NCBI RefSeq assembly: GCF_030056795.1
Contig: NZ_JASHKQ010000001.1
Location: 1,426,001 to 1,490,000 of the forward strand
Direction of reading: 5' to 3'
Length of the DNA: 64,000 nt
From: Rhodococcus sp. IEGM 1381
Lineage (GTDB): Bacteria > Actinomycetota > Actinomycetes > Mycobacteriales > Mycobacteriaceae
Each line of letters starts with the position of its first letter. The stretch's first letter is position 1. The notes beneath the pieces were generated by a model. That model had not been told where the DNA came from, ran no database searches, and saw only the letters and a program-made list of their open reading frames with translations. Position numbers and translations under genes: made by a program. Shown here piece after piece: positions 61,101 through 64,000 of this stretch.

Positions 61101-64000
61101 GTGGCCTGTTCGCGCAGGTGCTCGGTCGGGCGAACGTCGGAATCGACGACGACTTCTTCGCCCTCGGTGGACACTCACTCGCCGCTATGCGTTTGGCCGG
61201 GCGTATCCGACCGCTGTTGGGCGTGGAGATGCCCATCGCAACGCTGTTCGAGAACCCGACCGTTGCGGGGTTGGCTTCGGCGCTCGAGAGCGCCGAGTCC
61301 GGTCGCCCGCCTGTCGTTGCGGCGGTACGGCCCGAGCGGATCCCGCTTTCGCCTGCGCAACAGCGACTGTGGTTCCTGAGCCAGTTCGAAGGTGGCGACC
61401 CGACCTACAACGTGCCCGCCGCACTGCGCCTGCGCGGCCCGCTGGACGAAGCCGCGTTGCAGAGGGCAATCGACGATGTTGTGTATCGCCACGAGACGTT
61501 GCGCACCACCGTCGGAGAGCCGATCGACGGGGAGAACTCGGAGCCGGTCCAACTGATCCATGCGCCTCGGCCCGGTCAGACCGCGCTGCGGGTACTCGAC
61601 ACAGTCGATCGAGAAGTCGACACGGTCCTGGCTCGGATAGTGCGGGAGCCCATCGACCCCGTGCAGTCTCTGCCGATGCGAGTAGATCTCGTCCGCGTAG
61701 GCAGGGACGATCACGTGCTGGTTGTGGTGGTTCATCACATCGCCGCCGACGGGGGGTGGTCGATGCCTATTCTGATCCGCGACTTGACCCGTGCGTATCT
61801 CGCTCGCGCCGTGGGTCGAGCGCCGACGTGGTCGGCTCTGCCGGTTCAATACGCGGACTACACCCTGTGGCAAAGAGACCTCCTCGGTGCCGAGACCGAT
61901 AGCAGCAGCGTTCTCAGCCAGCAACTGTCGTATTGGCGGACAGTGCTGGCCGACCTACCTGCGGAGCTGAAGCTGCCTACGGACAGGCAGCGGCCGAAGG
62001 AGCCGACGCACAGTGGTGGGACGCACGAGTTCGTACTCGACCCGAGATTGCACGCCGCCGTCGAGAAACTGGCCACAACGCATCATGTGAGTGCATTCAT
62101 GGTGATGCAGGCGGCTGTCGCTGTCGTTCTGTCCCGAGTCGGTGCAGGCGACGATATTCCGCTCGGAACGCCGATCGCAGGCAGAACTGACGACGCCCTG
62201 ACCGATCTGGTCGGATTTTTCGTGAATACCCTGGTCCTTCGGGTCGATCTTGCCGGCGATGTCACCTTCGCCGAGCTGCTCGATCGCGTCCGCACGGTCG
62301 ACCTGGAAGCGTTCGCGCATGCTGACGTGCCGTTCGAGCGTTTGGTGACCGAAGTGAACCCACCACGCGAGATCGCAAGGCACCCGCTGTTCCAGACGAT
62401 GATCACCTGGCACCGAGCACCCGTCGAGCGCCACGATGAGGAGGGCACACCGCGCGATGAGCTCGACATCACCACGCAGCCATTCGAATCGGGTATCGCG
62501 ACGTTCGATCTACTGTTCTCGTTCGACGACCGCAGGGGGGTCGGCGGTACGCCCGCGGGCATCACCGGCCACTGCGAGTTCTCTACCGACCTCTTCGACT
62601 CCGAGACCGTCGTTGCGCTAACCCGACGATTGCTCGACGTACTCGGTGCCGTGGTCGCCAATCCGGACTGCCTGGTCCACACCGTGCCCGTCCTGTCGGA
62701 GAACGAACTCCTCGCGGCTCAGGAGCAGAGCCGGTCAGCATCCGAAGCGCCGTTCGTCTCGGTAGTTCGGCGATTCGCAGACCAGGTCGAAGCGACACCG
62801 CTTGCAGTCGCCGCGACGGCAGGGGATCAGCGGCTGACCTACGCCGAACTCGACAAACGATCGGACGAGTTCGCGGCAGGACTGTCGATGCGCAGAATCG
62901 GCCGCGAGTGCATCGTGGCAGTCGCACTGCCGAGGTCGATCGACTTGGTGGTCTCGTTGCTCGGCACACTGAAGTCCGGATCCACCTACCTACCGGTCGA
63001 TCCTGGCCTCCCGGAGGCACGGGTAGAGCAGGTTCTGGCCGACGCCGCGCCGAGCATCGTGGTTGTCGGCGATGCGTCCCAGATGTCGGTGGGAGGAACG
63101 GAGCAGGCCACGGTTCGGCAGATTGCAACGTCGGACTCGGCGGTCGTGCGCGTCCGGGTCGCATCGGACGACGCGGCATACATCATTTCCACATCGGGAT
63201 CCACCGGTCGCCCGAAGGCCATCGTGATGACCCACGGATCGCTTGCGAATCTGCTCGGGTGGCACAAAGCGACCACCCCGGTGGAGCGCGATACTGTGGT
63301 GGCCCAGTTCACTGCGGTCGGGTTCGACGTGTCAATTCAGGAGATACTGGCCGCAGTGACGGGCGGCGCGCAGCTGGCTGTGTGCCCGGACGAGGTTCGA
63401 CACGACCCGACCGAATTTGCCCGCTGGCTGGAGGCCGAACGGGTTACCGACCTGTATGCGCCGAACCTCGTGATCGACAGTCTCTTCGCGGCACGAGCCG
63501 CTGCCGGAGTGGAGCTTTCACGTCTCCGTCGGGTAATGCAGGCAGGCGAGGCACTGACCCTCGACGCGCCCGTTCGTGAATTCTTCGCAGCAGATCCGCG
63601 TCGCCGTCTGCATAATCACTACGGACCTGCGGAGACTCATGTGGTCACGGCATTCGAACTCCCGTCAGCGGACGAGTGGCCGTCGACGCCGCCGATCGGT
63701 AGGCCTATCGCCAACACGGGTTGCATGGTGCTCGACGGCGCACTCCAGCCGGTCCCCGACAGAGTTCCGGGCGAACTCTACGTCACCGGGGTAGCAGTCG
63801 GGCGAGGTTACCTGGGGCGTTGGGGGATGACAGCCGAGCGATTCATCGCAGACCCGTTCGGCGACGGTGAACGTATGTATCGCACAGGAGATCTCGTACG
63901 ACGTGAGCCCGATGGGTCACTGTACTTCCTCGGGCGGTCGGACGGCCAGATCAAGCTGAGGGGCTTCCGAATCGAGCTCGAGGAAGTGCGCACTGCTCTT
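54980..64000 (+). CDS. NRPS, lipopeptide synthetase 2 (3' end outside window)
   Basis: Open frame from GTG 54980 to the window edge, 3007 codons without a stop. The start MTTSTPTRGTTNNVIDDILP follows GAGGA, 61 bp after the first NRPS, and its short N terminus leading into LPLSPLQEGLLFH resembles an acceptor communication domain. Domain order seen: C-A-T, C-A-T, C-A(partial). Pocket codes read by eye: Asp, Gly, Pro. C-domain actives are HHTLIDGW, HHIAGDGW and HHIAADGGW; T serines are in GGHSLLA and GGHSLAA. The frame runs off the window inside the third A domain, so further modules and any thioesterase or release domain are unseen. Confidence 0.95.
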   Translation, partial: MTTSTPTRGTTNNVIDDILPLSPLQEGLLFHNMYDGDSADVYAVQSIFELEGPLDNSAAQSAVAGILERHASLRAAFRQRRSGEWAQIIASRIPVPWYEVDLTDLPAEKQLPAAAAVAEKDRKRRFDVGKPPLLRFTLVVLGEKRHWLVLTIHHTLIDGWSLPILLSEFEALYRGKPQSALPPLTPYRDYLVWLHKQDREAALAAWDASLGGLEMSTLVAERIQDRTPTDPERYDFALSASETTAVTEGARRFGVTTNTVVQVAWAFVLAGLTGRDDVVFGVTSSGRPAHLPGVESMVGLFINTLPARVRLDPNESVGELVARVRAEQAQLLDIGFVPLSEIQQRSGLGQLFDTSVVFENFPFDRRSEAVSAESRDELEVVGTRSHSANHFPLSLVGMPDDVLRFKIFHQPDLFDADAVESIATRFGALLSAVVDRPDAVVGRMSLLTETEHEEVRHHASAGGSVASTVESAAGPTFSLLFAAQVAANPQHVAVVAPGSQGEPDQKITYAELDRRSAALAQQLKERGANPEDVVAVLLPLSIELLVALLAVVKSGASYLPVDPEYPAERIRHLIEDARPVLVLTGHDVDLPDIDPPQIDVTEVEYAEPSGDVLPTPRSSQAAYIIYTSGSTGRPKGVVVDHGSLGSYLSRGIGAYPDAARSSLAHSSPSFDLTVTCLYLPLVSGGTVWIADLQNAAEAAIPRPSLLKGTPSHLRVIHELDWDTSPTGTLILGGEPLYGEAIRQWRADHPNVRVINAYGPTEATVNCIEHVIEPGTDVADGPVPIGRPFAGARAFVLDAALRPLPVNAVGELYVAGTVLARGYLHRSAQTAERFLASPFDGGQRIYRTGDLVRRRADGSLVYVGRADDQVKLRGFRIEPGEIRAVLIAADGVEQAVVLVREDQPGEPNLVGYYVGTADPVTLETHLRSMIPGHMVPSFLVPLERIPLTRNGKVDTSELPAPAPVLGKSASLSDPRAELLRVIFAEVLKLPTVGGNDNFFELGGHSLLAIRLVSKVRSMLRIAMNVKQLFEASTPNELARVLGNVASASPALRAGNRPSRIPLSAEQNRLWFLHRMHGPSATYNLTAALRLRGPLDVAALEAAFADVLDRHEVLRTVMAEDDDGARQIVLPGSSSAEPDPRSTPSIELHECQDDDLEQVLTSGAGATIDFASQIPMQLSLFRTAPNDYVLLVILHHIAGDGWSTPLLTRDLSNAYVARVDGQVPDWEPLAVQYADYALWQREQLGRDDEDSLQSRQLGYWKQQLADLPAELDLPTDHRRPAVASYRGRHARIDLDTSTHARLIQVAREVGVTPFMVLQGALAVLLSRLGAGDDIPIGSPIAGRSDAATHEMIGFFVNTLVLRTDLSAATDFAGLLRSVRETDVAAYANSDIPFERLVEEIRPERSRARHPLFQVMLAFNNNDRSAAEATTKLPGIQVESLRISASTARVDLAFNLVESYSKDGEPSGLTGVLEYATDLYTDEGARRLVGRFEKLLRELLVDPYRSLATVCVLDDVERQRLLYEVNATEQPTSLDLIACFDCVVHSAPASLAVSGDCELSYASLNTRADEIATALRTLGVGPGHRVAVALPRTTDLIATLLAVLKTGAAYLPLDLRYPAERISWMLQDAKPSIVVTTSDVAPQIDYVESEQLLLDETMFPDSGERVDVPVPADAPAYVIYTSGSTGRPKGVVVTRGALANLLAGMARVVGLSAADRWLAVTTVGFDIAGLEIYLPLITGATVVLADAEDTRDPARLASRITDEGITIMQATPSLWRSLVDQHPQSLRDLTSLVGGEALPAELAIELAARTRNTFNVYGPTETTVWSTTAVVEQIGVPNIGTPVDNTAVYVLDVNLQPVPSGVVGEIYLAGHGLAQGYWGKAAVTSERFVANPFSAEGAVTQGSRMYRTGDLARWGEDGRLYCLGRADDQVKLRGFRIELGEIDGVFETHPDVSRAVTVLRDQASQLVTYAVSTLGRAIEPDALRTYASRYLPDYMVPAVVVDLDRFPLTPNGKVDKASLPEPVTDSDDGRSARSPRTPREDLLCGLFAQVLGRANVGIDDDFFALGGHSLAAMRLAGRIRPLLGVEMPIATLFENPTVAGLASALESAESGRPPVVAAVRPERIPLSPAQQRLWFLSQFEGGDPTYNVPAALRLRGPLDEAALQRAIDDVVYRHETLRTTVGEPIDGENSEPVQLIHAPRPGQTALRVLDTVDREVDTVLARIVREPIDPVQSLPMRVDLVRVGRDDHVLVVVVHHIAADGGWSMPILIRDLTRAYLARAVGRAPTWSALPVQYADYTLWQRDLLGAETDSSSVLSQQLSYWRTVLADLPAELKLPTDRQRPKEPTHSGGTHEFVLDPRLHAAVEKLATTHHVSAFMVMQAAVAVVLSRVGAGDDIPLGTPIAGRTDDALTDLVGFFVNTLVLRVDLAGDVTFAELLDRVRTVDLEAFAHADVPFERLVTEVNPPREIARHPLFQTMITWHRAPVERHDEEGTPRDELDITTQPFESGIATFDLLFSFDDRRGVGGTPAGITGHCEFSTDLFDSETVVALTRRLLDVLGAVVANPDCLVHTVPVLSENELLAAQEQSRSASEAPFVSVVRRFADQVEATPLAVAATAGDQRLTYAELDKRSDEFAAGLSMRRIGRECIVAVALPRSIDLVVSLLGTLKSGSTYLPVDPGLPEARVEQVLADAAPSIVVVGDASQMSVGGTEQATVRQIATSDSAVVRVRVASDDAAYIISTSGSTGRPKAIVMTHGSLANLLGWHKATTPVERDTVVAQFTAVGFDVSIQEILAAVTGGAQLAVCPDEVRHDPTEFARWLEAERVTDLYAPNLVIDSLFAARAAAGVELSRLRRVMQAGEALTLDAPVREFFAADPRRRLHNHYGPAETHVVTAFELPSADEWPSTPPIGRPIANTGCMVLDGALQPVPDRVPGELYVTGVAVGRGYLGRWGMTAERFIADPFGDGERMYRTGDLVRREPDGSLYFLGRSDGQIKLRGFRIELEEVRTAL
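58130..61300 (+). other. NRPS module 8: C - A(Gly) - T
   Basis: LCL-type C ~58140-59530 ([25 protein letters not shown]). A ~59560-61040 with pocket D-I-L-Q-L-G-V-V-W, glycine type and close in sequence to the module 2 A domain ([11 protein letters not shown] shared). T ~61080-61290 (GGHSLAAM). Confidence 0.75.
61320..64000 (+). other. NRPS module 9 (partial): C - A(Pro)
   Basis: LCL-type C ~61335-62700 (LSPAQQRLWFLSQFEG). Its active site reads HHIAADGGW, one Gly more than usual. A from ~62740 to the edge with pocket D-V-Q-L-M-A-H-V-V, one change from the proline code DVQLIAHVV. The domain is cut just after GFRIELEEV by the window end. Confidence 0.75.

Noticed and set aside
48600..63200. 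Possible DXDG calcium-binding motif as in daptomycin/friulimicin lipopeptides
   Set aside because: Asp7-Gly8 is predicted, but position 5 is read as Thr, giving Thr-X-Asp-Gly, so the calcium motif is not supported by the visible modules.
1..64000. CRISPR arrays, insertion sequences, riboswitches
   Set aside because: No regularly spaced repeats, transposase motifs or conserved riboswitch cores were found on reading both strands.

Overview
The window is high-GC actinobacterial DNA, most likely from Rhodococcus or a close Nocardiaceae relative. Evidence is the GC-rich coding, frequent GTG starts, ATGA/GTGA overlaps, a mycobacterial-type LexA box in front of a DUF222-HNH gene, and the particular mix of CsbD/coiled-coil, ThrE, GlxA and MbtH genes. 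No rRNA, CRISPR array, insertion sequence or prophage was seen.

Left part (1-7.3 kb): a catabolic acyl-CoA locus. A GntR/FCD regulator and an acyl-CoA dehydrogenase lie on the minus strand. Divergent from them is a tight operon of SDR dehydrogenase, FAS1-like (mesaconyl-CoA-type) hydratase, acyl-CoA dehydrogenase, thiolase and CitE-like lyase. A 14-bp AT-rich palindrome in the divergent promoter is the probable operator.

Middle part (7.3-21.5 kb): mostly housekeeping and accessory single genes. These are otsA, a heterodimeric ABC exporter with one degenerate ATP site, TetR plus an FBP zinc-finger protein, a flavodoxin-fold quinone reductase, a GlxA regulator, an SOS-controlled DUF222-HNH gene with a near-leaderless promoter, a CsbD/coiled-coil pair, a hydrolase, an MbtH-like NRPS chaperone, a ThrE-type exporter and tRNA-Thr(TGT). 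Two short genes of under 60 codons (8844-9017 and 14596-14775) are included.

21.5-23.1 kb: a small decayed defence locus directly after the tRNA. It holds an AbiEi antitoxin with an upstream inverted repeat and a truncated, frame-disturbed AbiEii toxin, bracketed by a diverged direct repeat of about 93 bp.

Right part (23.1-64 kb, running off the edge): a large non-ribosomal lipopeptide gene cluster, all on the plus strand. Order: MacB-like ATPase, FtsX permease, type II thioesterase, fatty-acyl-AMP ligase (FAAL), two tandem acyl-CoA-dehydrogenase-like proteins, a free acyl carrier protein, a ~7300-residue six-module NRPS, and a second NRPS of which 3007 residues (modules 7-9, the last incomplete) are visible. 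Proposed logic: FAAL loads a fatty acid on the ACP, the two dehydrogenases desaturate it, and the N-terminal starter C domain transfers it to glycine. Specificity pockets read by eye predict acyl-Gly-Gly-D-Asx-Tyr(or beta-OH-Tyr)-Thr-D-(Ile/Val-like)-Asp-Gly-Pro-(continues). No terminal thioesterase or cluster regulator is inside the window. I do not recognise this order as a known lipopeptide, so the cluster is the best candidate for an undescribed system here.
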